Below are positions 50,501 to 60,924 of a stretch of 64,000 nt of DNA, one piece after another. How positions within the stretch are numbered: the first letter of the stretch is position 1; every line of letters starts with the position of its first letter. Both the position numbers and the translations under genes were made by a program. The stretch comes from Zonotrichia leucophrys gambelii. Taxonomy: Eukaryota > Chordata > Aves > Passeriformes > Passerellidae. The notes beneath the pieces were generated by a model, which made no database searches, had not been told where the DNA came from, and saw only the letters and a list, made by a program, of their open reading frames with translations. The stretch is taken from positions 868,001 to 932,000 of the forward strand of contig NC_088188.1 in assembly GCF_028769735.1 (NCBI RefSeq), read 5' to 3'.

Positions 50501-52769
50501 AGGCTTCCAGGGGAGTTTTGATGTGTTACAGAAACCAATGAAGTCCTGCCTGAAGGCTCAGGAGGCTGAATGGAAGGAAGTAGATGGTGGATGCAGCTTT
50601 TTCCTTCAGAAAGGACCATGTTGTACTGGTTGTTGAAAAATACATTTCTGAACAACATCCCTGAGGCTGTGGGCAGTTAGATCCAAAATGAGTAGGGGAG
50701 GTAATAAGCTCTGTGCCTGAATGTTTTACTCTCTTATTTCCTTCTCAAGTGTTTATTAGGAGCTCTGTTTTGTCCTTGAACTTCTCTGTGTGTGGGTTTT
50801 AATATTCAGATGTGTTTTTCTTTGGAGGCACCTTTTATTTTCTGAGCTGTTGCTCAGGTGCAGAAGCAGTCTGTTCATGAGCAGGAGCAGGCAGCCTCCT
50901 CTCCCTGTTTGTGAGGAGCAGTTTGGCAAGTCAGGAGCCCTGGTTTCCTTAGTGATGCTGACAGTTGGTGAGGAGACTCAAACTGAAAGCATTTCCATTA
51001 ACTTTTCCATGGCTTTGGCACAAAAGAGGCTTGGATGTGAAATAGCCTCAGTATTGTCAAGACAAAATGTCCTCTGCTGGTTTTTGTTGTTTATCCATAA
51101 CTCCTTCAATGAAAGCCATAAAGGACTGACAGATTACAAGTTGCATGAAATATCCAAGTAATTATTTCTGCTTTGATGCTTCTTTGTGCAGACATGAGAC
51201 AATAAATACCCATAAAGTCTCAGCAGTGACACTCACACAGCAGGGGAGTCACCACTTGTTACGTGCCAGGGTTTGCTTCTCCTGCCCATGACTTTATCCC
51301 AGTGTCTGGAGCTCGTGCCCAGGGTTGGCTGTGTGTGGAAGCAGCTTCCCTTCCCTTCCCTTCCCTTCCCTTCCCTTCCCTTCCCTTCTCCTTCCCTTCC
51401 TTCCTTCCCTTCCCTTCCCTTCCCTTCCCTTCCCTTCCCTTCCTTCCCTTCCCTTCCCTTCCCTTCCCTTCCTTCCCTTCCCTTCCCTTCCCTTCCTTCC
51501 CTTCCCTTCCCTTCCCTTCCCTTCCCTTCCCTTCCCTTCCCTTCCCTTCCCTTCCCTTCCCTTCCCTTCCCTTCCCTTCCCTTCCCTTCCCTTCCTTCCC
51601 TTCCCTTCCCTTCCCTTCCCTTCCCTTCCCTTCTTCCCTTCCCCTTCCCTTCCCTTCCCTTCCCTTCCCTTCCCTTCCCTTCCCTTCCCTTCCTCCTTCC
51701 CTTCCCTTCCCTTCCCTTCCCTTCCCTTCCCTTCTCCCTTCCCTTCCCTTCCCTTCCCTTCCCTTCCCTTCCCTTCCCTTCCCTTCCCTTCCCTTCCCTT
51801 CCCTTCCCTTCCTTCCCTTCCCTTCCCTTCCCTTCCCTTCCTCCTCCTTCCCTTCCTCCTTCCCTTCCTCCTTCCCTTCCCTTCCCTTCTTCCCTTCCCT
51901 TCCCTTCCTTCCCTCTTCCCTTCCCTTCCCTTCCCTTCCCTTCCCTTCCCTTCCCTTCCCTTCCCTTCCCTTCGTTGTGTACTCATGAAACATTGGGGCT
52001 TAAAACTGGAGTCACTCTTGGATGAGATTTCACAGCCTGGTTGTTGAAATATCCTTGGGAATTTTCTTGCTGTGTCAGTGGGACAAATCTGGTGTGCTGG
52101 GGGTGTTCCTGTTCCAGTTTGCCATCCTAAGTTACTGCTGGGCAGAGGGATGGTGTGACAGTGGTCACAAGGGTTGCAGGATGAAGAGAGAGGTGAGAAT
52201 GTTGACCTCATGTTCAGAAGGCTTGATTTATTATTTCATGATATATATTACATTATGACTGTACTAAAAAGAATAGAAGGAAAGGTTCTCAGAAGCCAGC
52301 TAAGCTAAGAATAGAAAAGGAAATGAATAACAAAGGAGCTCTCTCTGATTCTGTCCCAGAGAGAGCTCGGTCCTTGATTGGCCATTAGTTGTACACATCC
52401 AACATGGGCCAATCCCAGATGCACCTGTTGCATTCCACAGCAGCAGATAACCATTGCTTGCATTCTTTTTCTGGGGCCTCAGCTTCCCAGAAGGGAAAAT
52501 CCTGAAGAAAGGATTTTTATGAGAAGATGTCTGTGACAGGATGGGGTGCAGGATTAGAGGGAACAGGAATTGCTGTGTGGCACTGGGCTCAGTTCAGTCC
52601 AGCAGGTGTGTGGCTGTGCCCCAGTGCCTGAGGTGAGGCCTGGCTCTAACTGGCTCTAATTCCCTGTGATTCTTCCAACAGAGAGAGCAGGAGCTGCAGG
52701 AGGGAGCTGCTGGAGCTGAGAGGAGAGAGATGATCACCCCAGCCCTGAGGGAGGCTCTCACTAAACAAG
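35540..52769 (+). CDS. TYW1: TYW1 wybutosine synthase, N-terminal part (gene continues beyond window)
   Basis: TYW1 converts N1-methylguanosine-37 of tRNA-Phe to 4-demethylwyosine using pyruvate, FMN and a radical-SAM cluster, at the ER-facing cytosol. Exons seen are 35540-35674, 36267-36419, 36957-37058, 37956-38150, 39488-39769, 40638-40745 and 52682-52769, all GT-AG and in phase; the last ends in phase 1. They encode 354 residues: a short N-terminus with a membrane segment (about 17-38), the FMN loop FYGSQTGTAK, VFLVATYTEGQPPESA and RYAVFGLGNSAY of the flavodoxin domain, a Lys/Cys-rich linker, DVEDLGNIM, and MITPALREALTKQG, which leads into the radical-SAM domain. That domain's CxxxCxxC exon is not in the window. 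The linker before MITPAL is about ten residues shorter than in human. The start context is weak, but human TYW1 begins similarly. Confidence 0.95.
38286..38885 (-). mobile_element. CR1 LINE fragment, minus orientation, in TYW1 intron
   Basis: It shows antisense CR1 order: 'ACCTCCAAGATCACTGAACC', 'GTGCCACGTCCAGCCCTTCC', 'CTCCTTTGCTCCAGGCTGAG', 'GCCATTGGCCTTGTTGGCCA'. The part from about 38390 to 38660 is close to identical, in inverse orientation, to the copies at 60925 and 62620, so this is a young subfamily. Confidence 0.9.
41598..41765 (+). mobile_element. CR1 LINE 3' end, plus orientation
   Basis: Short and diverged: 'CCCTGGCACAGGGTGCCCAG' through 'GAAGGTGTCCCTGCCTGTGG' to a 'CTGTTCTGTGACTGTGTGA' end. 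Confidence 0.8.
42124..42328 (+). CDS. TYW1: Possible alternative terminal exon of TYW1
   Basis: A strong pyrimidine tract ending CACTAG at 42118-42123 is followed, in the phase left by the 40745 donor, by 17 codons (RSAAQRERGAAAAPGPW) and TGA at 42175-42177. Two AATAAA signals follow at 42304-42309 and 42323-42328, then T/G-rich sequence. Local CpG content is well above its surroundings. If used, the transcript would encode membrane anchor plus flavodoxin and linker without the radical-SAM domain. No homology supports the 17 residues, so this is a prediction from splice and poly(A) signals. Confidence 0.3.
45296..45668 (+). mobile_element. CR1 LINE 3' end, plus orientation
   Basis: It has the full 3' UTR order from 'GAGAGCTGGAGAGGGACTGG' through 'AGGAATTGTTCCCTGTGAGG' and 'GTGTCCCTGCCATGGCAGGG' to 'CTTCCAACCCAAACCATTTC'. 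Confidence 0.9.
46730..47012 (+). mobile_element. CR1 LINE 3' end, plus orientation
   Basis: Same subfamily as 45296-45668, 5' truncated, ending 'CATTCCATGATTCTGTGAC', the expected CR1 terminal repeat. Confidence 0.9.
48113..48520 (-). mobile_element. CR1 LINE 3' end, minus orientation
   Basis: It begins with the inverse terminal repeat 'GAATCATAGAATGGTTTGGG' and continues through 'TGGCCTTGGGCACTGCCAGG' to 'GGCTGACCAGCCCCAGCTCC'. Confidence 0.9.
48620..49110 (-). mobile_element. CR1 LINE fragment, minus orientation, second copy adjoining
   Basis: It starts 'CACAGAATTCACAGAATCCC', then 'CATCAAGTCCAACCCAGCTC' and 'TCTCCTTTTCTCCAGGCTGA'. It belongs to a different CR1 subfamily from its left neighbour, so the two are separate insertions. 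Confidence 0.88.
50168..50235 (-). mobile_element. Short CR1 3'-terminal remnant, minus orientation
   Basis: Only about 65 bp of the terminal 'TGGTTTGGGTGGGAAGGGAC' segment remains. Confidence 0.65.
51341..51973. repeat. TTCCC pentanucleotide array, about 630 bp
   Basis: More than 110 copies of TTCCC (GGGAA on the other strand) occur, with scattered one- to three-base indels. The whole array is homopyrimidine on the plus strand. The open frames on both strands (Pro-Phe-Ser-Leu or Gly-Arg-Glu-Gly) are artefacts. It is in the large TYW1 intron. Confidence 0.98.
52154..52538 (-). mobile_element. Solo LTR of an endogenous retrovirus with 6-bp target duplication
   Basis: On the minus strand the element begins TGTCACAGAC and ends GTCACA, so it has the TG...CA ends of an LTR; length is 385 bp. 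GGATGG stands directly on both sides (52148-52153 and 52539-52544), a perfect 6-bp target-site duplication as made by beta-like (ERVK) integrases. On its own strand it has CCAAT-type motifs (GGCCAATCA) and AATAAA close to the 3' end. No retroviral coding sequence or second LTR is nearby, so it is a solo LTR formed by LTR-LTR recombination. It lies in the TYW1 intron, antisense to the gene, 143 bp before exon 52682. Confidence 0.9.
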
Positions 52770-52857
52770 GTGAGGCACAGCCCAGAGCCTGGAGCTGCCT
52801 TTGGGCACAGCATGGCACAGGGGCTCTGGGGGGCAGGGGCTGCCCTGGGCCCTCCTG

Positions 52858-53500
52858 ACAGGCCTGACCCACGGACAGGACAGGACACACGGCATGCCTG
52901 GGGCTGGAAGGGCCTCTGGAGATCACCCAGTGCAGCAGCACCAAGGCAGGGCCCCCCAGAGCAGGTGGCACAGGAATGTGGCCCAGGGGCTGTGGGGGTG
53001 GCCATAGAGGGACATCCAGCCTGTCCTGGCAGCTGTTCCAGAGCTCTGCCTCTCTGTGGGAAGAGGTTCTGCCTCATGTGGAGATGGAGGTGGTTGTGGT
53101 TTAGTTCATGGCTGCTGCTCCTCATCCTGGCACTGGCACCACTGAGCAGAGCCTGGCACAATCCTCTGATACCCCTGGGGGTATTTTATGGATTGATGGG
53201 ACTCCTCTCAGCCTTTCTTTCTCCAGACTGAGCAGACCCAGCTCCCACAGTCTCTCCTGACCAGGGAGATGCTCCAGACCCCAGATCATCCTTGTGGCCT
53301 CCACTGGACCCTCTCCAGTAGCTCCTGGTCCTTCTTGAGCTGTGGAGGGCAGAACTGGGCCCGGCACTGCAGAGGTGCCTCACCTGGGCTGAGCAGAGGG
53401 GCAGGATCACCCTGCCTTGCTGGGAATGCTCTTCCTCATGCCCCAGGACACTGCTGCCTCCTGGGCAGCTCCTCCTGCAGTGCCTGGAGCTCCCAGGGTT
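52858..53500 (-). mobile_element. CR1 LINE fragment, minus orientation, next to TYW1 exon
   Basis: It begins about 90 bp after the exon donor with 'GGGCTGGAAGGGCCTCTGGA' and continues through 'CTTTCTTTCTCCAGACTGAG' and 'CCACTGGACCCTCTCCAGTA', the antisense CR1 order. Confidence 0.85.
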
Positions 53501-53982
53501 TGATGAACCTGCTGGGGCAGCTTGAGAGATGTGCCCACGGTCCCACACTGCAGCTCCCACGGTGTAGGTTTGTCAGGGAATATTTAAAGATCAGCTTTGC
53601 ATCTGTTTTGCAACTTAGTCCCTTGCTTTTACCTCAGTTTCAAACTCTGATTTGTTGCTGAAACACTGTTTCCAGAAAAGGAAGTAGTTCAAACTAATTT
53701 TAACCATCCACTAGATGTTGAAAAAGATCAGCAGCTCTCCAATGAGAGCACTTGGAGTGAATTTCATGTCTTTTTTTAAAACAAAGGACCAGCATGAGGA
53801 GAGCCAGACTGAGCCCTGCAGTTCAGGAGCCTCAGCTGGGAGTGGCAGAGGCAGGAGGAGACTGATGGGAGCTCCCTTTTGCTGCTCACATGGGGACTAC
53901 AGGGAGTTCAGTCTGGCTTCTTTTCTCCCTTGGGGTGGAGTGTGCTTGCCTTGCTGCTCAATCAGTGTTATCATGGCACTGT

Positions 53983-54110
53983 TAAGGTTGCAAAAGATGT
54001 TTAAGAGCATCAAATTCAACCACCACCCCCCTGTTCAGCACTAAATCATGACTCAAGAGCCACATCCTCACGTTTATTCAGCACTTGTAGGGCTGGGGCT
54101 GGCCTGGGCT
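53983..54110 (-). mobile_element. CR1 remnant, minus orientation
   Basis: 'AAGAGCATCAAATTCAACCA' followed by 'AAGAGCCACATCCTCACGTT' matches the antisense 3' part of CR1, strongly diverged. Confidence 0.6.
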
Positions 54111-56082
54111 GCTCTCCTGGAGCTCCTGACAATGTCCCTGTGTCACTGAGGGCTGGGGGCTGGCTTGTCCTGGGCCAGTCCAGCTGTGCCGCCCAGCCCT
54201 GCTGCTCTCAGGGCTGAGCCTTGCACTGCTCTGCCCAGCCTTGGTCACTGGGTTGGCATCAGCCTTGGCACAGCAAAGAGCCCTTCTGTGACTGTGTGCT
54301 GTGAGGAATGGCCCAGGGGCTCAGGAGGAGTGGCAGGGCCTTTGCCTTCTCCTCATGGCCCAGTGCAGGCCTTGGGCCAGTCCATCTTTTCAGCCTCACT
54401 CCTGAAGGCTGTGCTGTGGTGGCTGTTACTTTGGTTTTGTTTGTCATGTATTTGACTGCATTTAATTTATCTTTGACTTTGTTTTGTGTTTAAGGTGACA
54501 GCCTTTTGTTTTTATTTATTCATTTATTCAGTTGCTACTAAAGACAGCAGGGGATGGGGGCAGTGCTCTGTGCTGGCTCTGTGTGGTGGTTGGAGCATTT
54601 CCCCTTGGCTCAGTCTCACTTTCCCTGCTTGTTTGGGTTTGGGTGTGAATGGAACTGTGCTTTTGTACAAAGTGGCCATTTGGAAAATACAGCAGTGCTG
54701 GAGAGAAGGTCACCTTACTACCATAATTCTTTTGACTCAAAGAAAGCTCCCCAGAGAGCTCTGATTTCCTTGTGACACTCCAGGGACAGGAATTCATTAT
54801 CCAGATAAGTGGGTCCAGGTTTTCCCTTCCTGCAGTGCTCATGGCAGTGCCAGTATTGGAGCCACTGGTAGGATCTGCTTACATAAATCTGCACTTTCAA
54901 AGACTCCAAACTGTTGTGTCCTCACAGCCCAGCTGCCTCTCCCAGCTCTCTCTCCTCTGCTGCTCACCAAATTCTTCAGTGGTCACTCAGCTGTGAAAAA
55001 GGGAAGCTGCATTGGGTTTTTTTATGTCATATAACATTTTTTCCTGTAAATAACACACCAGGAAGGCTTTTGTGGCTACAAAAATAAAACAATTCCCTTC
55101 TTCCCTCAGCATCATTCCCCCTAAAATAACGAGTGCAGTGGAGTCAAAAGATTATCTCATTTATTTTGCACCAACTGGTTTCTTTGGGTGCAGGCTCAGT
55201 GTCTTTTCAAGAGTATCCCTGAGGGCATAATTAGCCCAAGAGAAAGAAAATGAGTATTAGTGGGTCAGGGAGAGCTGTTCTTTGATTCTGCAGTTGCATA
55301 ACAGAGGTTTTCCTTGGAGCAGCCTCTCCTCAGACCATGGTAGTGCTCACTGTGGATTCACCATCAAAGCAATTTACCTTCCTCGAGGTAAAGGGAACAG
55401 TGCTCAAGCAAAGGTTTTTATTTTAGCCCTGGCATTGAATATTGGCTAAATTTAGCCTCTCCATTGGGTTGCAGAGCCCTTGGAGCTGCCTGCTTGCAGG
55501 ATACCTTGATACCAGCAAGATACCTTGATACTCAGCAAGAGCTGCTTTTGAAAGTCCAGCCAGAGGCAACACAACCCAGTTCCCTTTCCATCAGTGCCCA
55601 GCTGTGCCTGGAGCAGCAGCACAGCTCTGAGGCTCGGGTGAGTGCCAGTGCCCTGGGGCAGAGGCTGGCAGTGGTTCTTGGTTGGGTTTGCCGTGCTCCT
55701 GGTGGTGCTTCAGCCATTCTGTGTGCCCGGGCAGCCAGGAGGAAATGAAATAAACTGAAAATGGAAACAAGCTTTCCATGTGCTGCTTGGTGAGTACAGC
55801 CCAGTGTCACATTTCATTTTTGGAGTTGCTTGTAACTTTATGACACAATCCCTTTTGGGCTGAAAGTTGCTTTTGCTTGGCCTGGGTGCCAGGAGGATTT
55901 GGTACAGGGTGAAGGACTCGTGAGCCTTTGCAGTGTTCCTGATTTCTCATTTAAATCCTTGGTGAGCTTTAGAGGGAGTCTCGAGCTGCTGTTTCAGTAG
56001 GAAAGATGAAAGTAGAAAAACACAGTGGGGTTTTCTTTTCCTGTAACACAAACAAAAAACCCAAACACCCTTCTGTGTGTCA

Positions 56083-56265
56083 GGGGAGGGTCAGGCTGGA
56101 TCTCAGGAAAGGTTCTTCCCCAGAGGGTGCTGGCACTGCCCAGGCAATGGGCACAGCCCTGAGGCTGCTCCAGGAGCTCCAGGGATTGTTGGGGTGTCTG
56201 TGCAGGGCCAGGCCTGCACTGGATGATCCCTGTGGTCCCTTGCAGTCAGGCTGTTCGTGACTCAG
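56083..56265 (+). mobile_element. CR1 LINE 3' part, plus orientation
   Basis: 'CAGGCTGGATCTCAGGAAAG', 'GGCACTGCCCAGGCAATGGG' and 'CACTGGATGATCCCTGTGGT' follow the sense CR1 order. Confidence 0.75.
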
Positions 56266-56595
56266 GGCTGACCATGGCTCTGTGCTCTGCTGGGGTTGGT
56301 GCCATCATTAGTCACAGCTGCCCCTGGATCTGCCAAATGTTTTATTGACGCTGATGGTCTGAGGGAAGCCAACCATCCTGCTGGATGCTGGCAGCTGGGA
56401 GAGGGATTGTTCACTGCCTGCCTGAGCTATTTGGAGCTCAGACATGATGTGTCTCAGTGCCAGCCACCTCCATCAGCCCTGGCATGTCACAAGGGTTGTT
56501 CAGCAGCCCCAGGTTGGCTCTGACGCACTTCCCTCAACAGGGCACGAGTGGAACAGGAGCAGTGAGCCCAAAGCCCTGAGAGCTGAGTGTTGGCT

Positions 56596-56825
56596 GAGGA
56601 GGCTCCAGAGGGCAGGGATGGATGGGATATTGGGCAGGAATTGTTCCCTGGGAGGGTGGGCAGGCCCTGGCACAGGTGCCCAGAGCAGCTGGGGCTGCCC
56701 CTGAATCCCTGGCAGTGCCCAAGGCCAGGCTGGATGGGGCTTGTGGCACCCTGGGACAGGGAAATTGTGGCACTGGATGGGATTTAGGTCCCTTCAGGTC
56801 AGACCATTCCAAGATTCCAGGATTT
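56596..56825 (+). mobile_element. CR1 LINE 3' end, plus orientation
   Basis: Same family as 46730-47012, ending 'AGACCATTCCAAGATTCCAG'. Confidence 0.85.
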
Positions 56826-58371
56826 CTGAAGCTGCTCACGCTGTGCTTCTGCCATGCTCTTTGCTTTGCCCTCTCCTGCTGTAACAGGACCAAACAAATC
56901 CCTGCTCTCCCTGCCTGGCAGCACACTGGGGTGGGTTAATGATGCCAAAGGCTGACCCTGCTGACATTGGATAAATTATTCTGTCCCACAAGGACAGTTT
57001 TGCTGCAGTCCAGTTGGTTCTGCCTTTACTGGTTAAGGAAGGATACAATTTAGCCCCAGGGTGCCCAGGACACCTCTATTTTCCTTGTCTCCAAAGACAA
57101 GTGGTGCATTAAGAGACAACTCTTATCTGAAATAGTCTGGGCTTCAGCAGCCACTTAAACTGTCGTGCTCTGACTTTGTGCTGCAGCTAAAGCTGTGCTT
57201 TGGCCTGTGGCTTTTAGTGGGGAAGGGAAGGCAAGAGGCTGACTTCAGAAAAATACTGAAGGCTGGGCTTTTCAAGTGCTCACCAACCTGGAGTTGAGGT
57301 TTTTAAAAGCTTTGGTGGCTTTTGCTGGCCCTTCTCAGGCCAAGGTTCCTGCAGCTCTGGTGCCCAGCTCAGGCTGGCTCTCTGTGCTGAGCCTTTGCAA
57401 GGGTCAGTGTGTGGAAATGGCATCTCAAGCCATGGCACAGAGCTGTGCTGCTGGCTGGGGCTCTGCAGGCTCTGTGCTCCAGGGAGTGGGATCTGGCAGG
57501 CTTTGGGAGGAGCTGTTCAACTCCAGGTGGCACTAGCAGCCCACAGCTGGCTCTGGGATCGGTGGCACTGCTGCAGTCCCCAGAATGTGCCACAGAAATC
57601 AAATACTGGCTGTGGGCAGCTTAAAAATTACTCTGCTAGCTAAGAAATTACTTGTGGTGAGCAGAATAAATACAGTGACCAAAGCCAGGCACAGAGATCA
57701 ATTCTTTAGGAAATGTCAGTAAATAAAGGGCAAACACACAGGTGGAAGGAAGGAGTCCAGGCAGCAGAAGATGCTTAAGCCCCCCTGTGTGAGAGCTGAC
57801 TGCAATTCTGATGTGCTGGCACAGCTGTAGCACCTGAGCAGGAGCACAGGAGATGGATAAATCACATTTAGGGGGCTGATTCTTCTCTCATGTGTTACCA
57901 GAGCTGGTAGAATAACCCCATGTATAACAAAGAGGAAAATAAAAATAAACACAGATTTTGAAGTGCAGCCTTTTTTTTGGTTTGTTTTAGGTTTTGGCAG
58001 GGCTTTGGAGAGTATTGGGCTTTGAAATTAAGTCTAAGCTGGAACAAAGTACAGGATGTGTTCAGGCAAGGATAAAATTTGCTGTGCTTTCTTTGTAAGG
58101 TGACACTCGCCCCACACAAGGGGACAGTTCAGACAAATGGAAATGTGGAGAAGGGAATGTGCCCTGAATGACTGAAAAGTGTCTCAGGAAAACAGAACAG
58201 AAAAGAAATGCAGCTCCTGGCAGGCAGCAGTTGTGTCTGTTACCTTCTGGGTGTGTTCTGGGGGCTTCAGGAGGAGACTTGTGCAGGTGGAACCTCCCAT
58301 TGCAGACTTCACCCTGAGGTGCAGCTCTTAAAAATGCCAAGTGCTTGCAGATTTCCTGTGAATAAAGAATT

Positions 58372-58720
58372 GCAGAGTCCCAGACTGGTTTGGCTTCAAG
58401 GGACTTTAAATTCCATCCCATCCCACCCCTGCCATGGCAGGGACACCTCCCACTGTCCCAGGTGCTCCCAGCCCTGCCCAGCCTGGCCTTGGGCACTGCC
58501 AGGGATCCAGGGGCAGCCCCAGCTGCTCTGGGCACCCTGTGCCAGGGCCTGCCCACCCTCACAGGGAACAATTCCTAATTCCCAACATCCCATCTAGCCC
58601 TGCCCTCTGGCAGTGGGAGCCATTCCCTGTGTCCTGTCCCTCCATCCCCTGTCCCCAGTCCCTCTGCAACTCTCCTGGAGCCCCTTCAGGGTCCCCAACA
58701 GCTGCCCTGGAGGTGCTGTG
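58372..58720 (-). mobile_element. CR1 LINE 3' end, minus orientation
   Basis: 'CAGACTGGTTTGGCTTCAAG', 'GGGACACCTCCCACTGTCCC' and 'GCACCCTGTGCCAGGGCCTG' in inverse order; a second copy follows directly. Confidence 0.9.
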
Positions 58721-58741
58721 ACATCCCATGTACTTCAGCCA

Positions 58742-58978
58742 CACAGAATCATGGGCTGGTTTGGGTTGGAGGGACCTTAAATCCCACCCAGTGCCACCCC
58801 TGCCATGGCAGGGACACCTCCCACTGTCCCAGCCTGGCCTTGGGCACTGCCAGGGATCCAGGGGCAGCCCCAGCTGTGCCAGGGCCTGCCCACCCCCACA
58901 GGGAACAGTTCCCAATTCCCAATATCCCATCTATCCCTGCCCTCTGGCACTGGGAGCCACCACTGGTGGGCTGAATCC
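58742..58978 (-). mobile_element. CR1 LINE 3' end, minus orientation, tandem neighbour
   Basis: Starts 'CAGAATCATGGGCTGGTTTG' and repeats the same UTR order with an internal deletion. Two independent insertions or a duplication are possible. Confidence 0.9.
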
Positions 58979-59827
58979 CCACAGGGGAAAATCTCCGAGT
59001 CCCATTCCACCACCAGCCCTGCCCTTTTTGGGAAGCCTTCCATTGGTGCTGATCAGCTTTGGGATCTCAAAGGTCGTTACAAAGTTGATCCATTTTCTCT
59101 GGTGTTGGTGTGCTTGAGGGTTTGCTGCATTCTCTGATGGCTCATGCCAGGTGCAAAGGCATCACTGGTTTCATATTCCTGTGCTTCAGAGGGAAAGGTG
59201 CTCTTGGGTTAAAAGAGACATCTGAGTGGAAGGAAACATCAGGTTTTGAGAATCCTGGAGGTCTCTTATGATCAGCTGGGGAGGCTGGAACTTGTGGTAG
59301 CTCCTGGCACTGCCACCCCTGAGCTTTGCCAGTCTCATTTCCCTGGCTCTAGGTTGGCTCTGGGCTGTCTGTGCAGCAGCTGAATCCCTTTCACTGCCCC
59401 AGGAGGCTTTTACTGTGTCCTAAAAGTGTCCAAGATGTTTGTGCTGTGCACAGTGCCAGGGGTCTGAGGCAGCTGGGAGGCCAAACCTCCCATCCCTTTG
59501 GGAGGGACAGGGTTTGTGCTGACAAGGGACAGTCCTGCAGTCCCTGCTTCTGTCCCACTGCTGCCTTCAGCTCCTGGGAGCAATCCTTCCCCATTCACAA
59601 GCCTTTTGTATTTCTTAAGAGCCTTTTCTCAAACAAAGAGAGACAATCTGAAATGGGTCTTGGTGGGCCTGGTAAGAATTTCTTCAAGGTTGAGTGGTTC
59701 TAGGAGTGAACCTGGAGATGTCTCTTGTCATGCTTGGGCAATCTGAAAAATTCCACTTCCCACTTCTTCTAGATTTGTATAATATAAAATGCTGATGTAA
59801 TGGAAACAGGTGCCTCACCAGGGGCAT

Positions 59828-59930
59828 TTCTTTCTTTCTTTCTTTCTTTCTTCTTCCTTCCTTCTTCCTTTCTTCTTCTTCTTCCTTCCTTTCCTTCCTT
59901 TCCTTCCTTCTTCCTGTTATTATTATTACT
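59828..59930. repeat. TTTC/TTCC pyrimidine microsatellite
   Basis: CTTT units pass into TTCCTTCTT units over about 100 bp, then into ATT repeats. Confidence 0.9.
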
Positions 59931-60383
59931 GTTATTATTAATTGCCAAGTATTCTTTGTCTGGGTGATGACTCCAGCACAGCAGTTGTGTTTTAGTGTGG
60001 AAAATGCTCCTTACAGGTGGTGGGGATGGATCCTGCTGTCACTGACCTTCAGCTCTGGCCCTGTTACACTGCAGTCCTTCAGAACTGCAGGAAATTGGGA
60101 ATTTTTCCCTATAAAACTTCTGCTGGTGTGAGGCTGCCCTGAGCTGCAGCTCTAGCAGATCCTCCCTGCCTCAGAGCAGTGGTTTGATTGCAGGAGAGTG
60201 CTGGCTGGCCCCATGCAGAGGTGGCAGCTGCACTTTGCTGCTCTCAGGGCAGCCCTGGGACAGCCAGCAGGGCTCGGAGGCACAGGGGGGCCCTGGAGTG
60301 GCTTTCCCAGCTCCCAGAGCCTGCACTCCTGGAGAAGGATGGCTCAGTCCTTTCCTTGAGCTTTTTGGAGCTTTTTCAACCAT

Positions 60384-60790
60384 GGATCTCTCTCTCTTTC
60401 TCTTCTTTCTCTCTCTCTTTCTCTCTTTCTCTCTCTCTTTCTCTCTCTTTCTCTCTCTTTCTCTCTCTTTCTCTCTCTTTCTTTCTTCTTCTTCTCTTTC
60501 TCTCTTTCTTCTCTCTCTTTCTCTCTTTCTCTCTTTCTCTCTTTCTCTCTTTCTCTCTCTTTCTCTCTTCTCTCTCTTCTCTCTTCTCTCTCTCTTCTCT
60601 CTTTCTCTCTTTCTCTCTTTCTCTCTTTCTCTCTCTCTTTCTCTCTTCTTCTCTATCTCTCTATCTCTCTTCCTTCTCTTCCTTCTCTTCCTTCTCTTCC
60701 TTCTCTTCCTTCTCTTCCTTCTCTTCTTTCTCTCTCTTTCTCTCTCTTTCTCTTCTTTCTCTTCTTTCTCTCTTCTCTCTCTCTTTCTTC
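60384..60790. repeat. CTCTTT polypyrimidine array, about 400 bp
   Basis: Mixed CTCTTT, CTCTCTTT and TTCCTTCTC units occur with almost no purine on the plus strand. The Ser-Leu-Phe frames are artefacts. Confidence 0.96.
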
Positions 60791-60924
60791 TGCTTTGGGA
60801 TTTTGGGTCAAAGTGAACTTCTGGTGGTGCAGAGATCTGAGCTGGGAGGTGTCAGCCAGGCAGGGCTTGTCCCCTGTGCAGCCCTGGGCTCCCCAGGACA
60901 GGGCAGACCCTCAGGGAAGGGCCT

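Larger units (their letters stand above)
40746..52681. other. TYW1: 12-kb TYW1 intron
   Basis: The intron between the DVEDLGNIM exon and the MITPAL exon holds several CR1 fragments, a possible alternative terminal exon at 42124, a large TTCCC array and a solo LTR. Remaining sequence is unremarkable, with no further conserved coding exon recognised. Confidence 0.7.

Noticed and set aside
51263..52025. Pro-Phe-Ser-Leu and Gly-Lys-Arg-Glu frames of about 240-300 codons
   Set aside because: They are translations of the TTCCC array on both strands.
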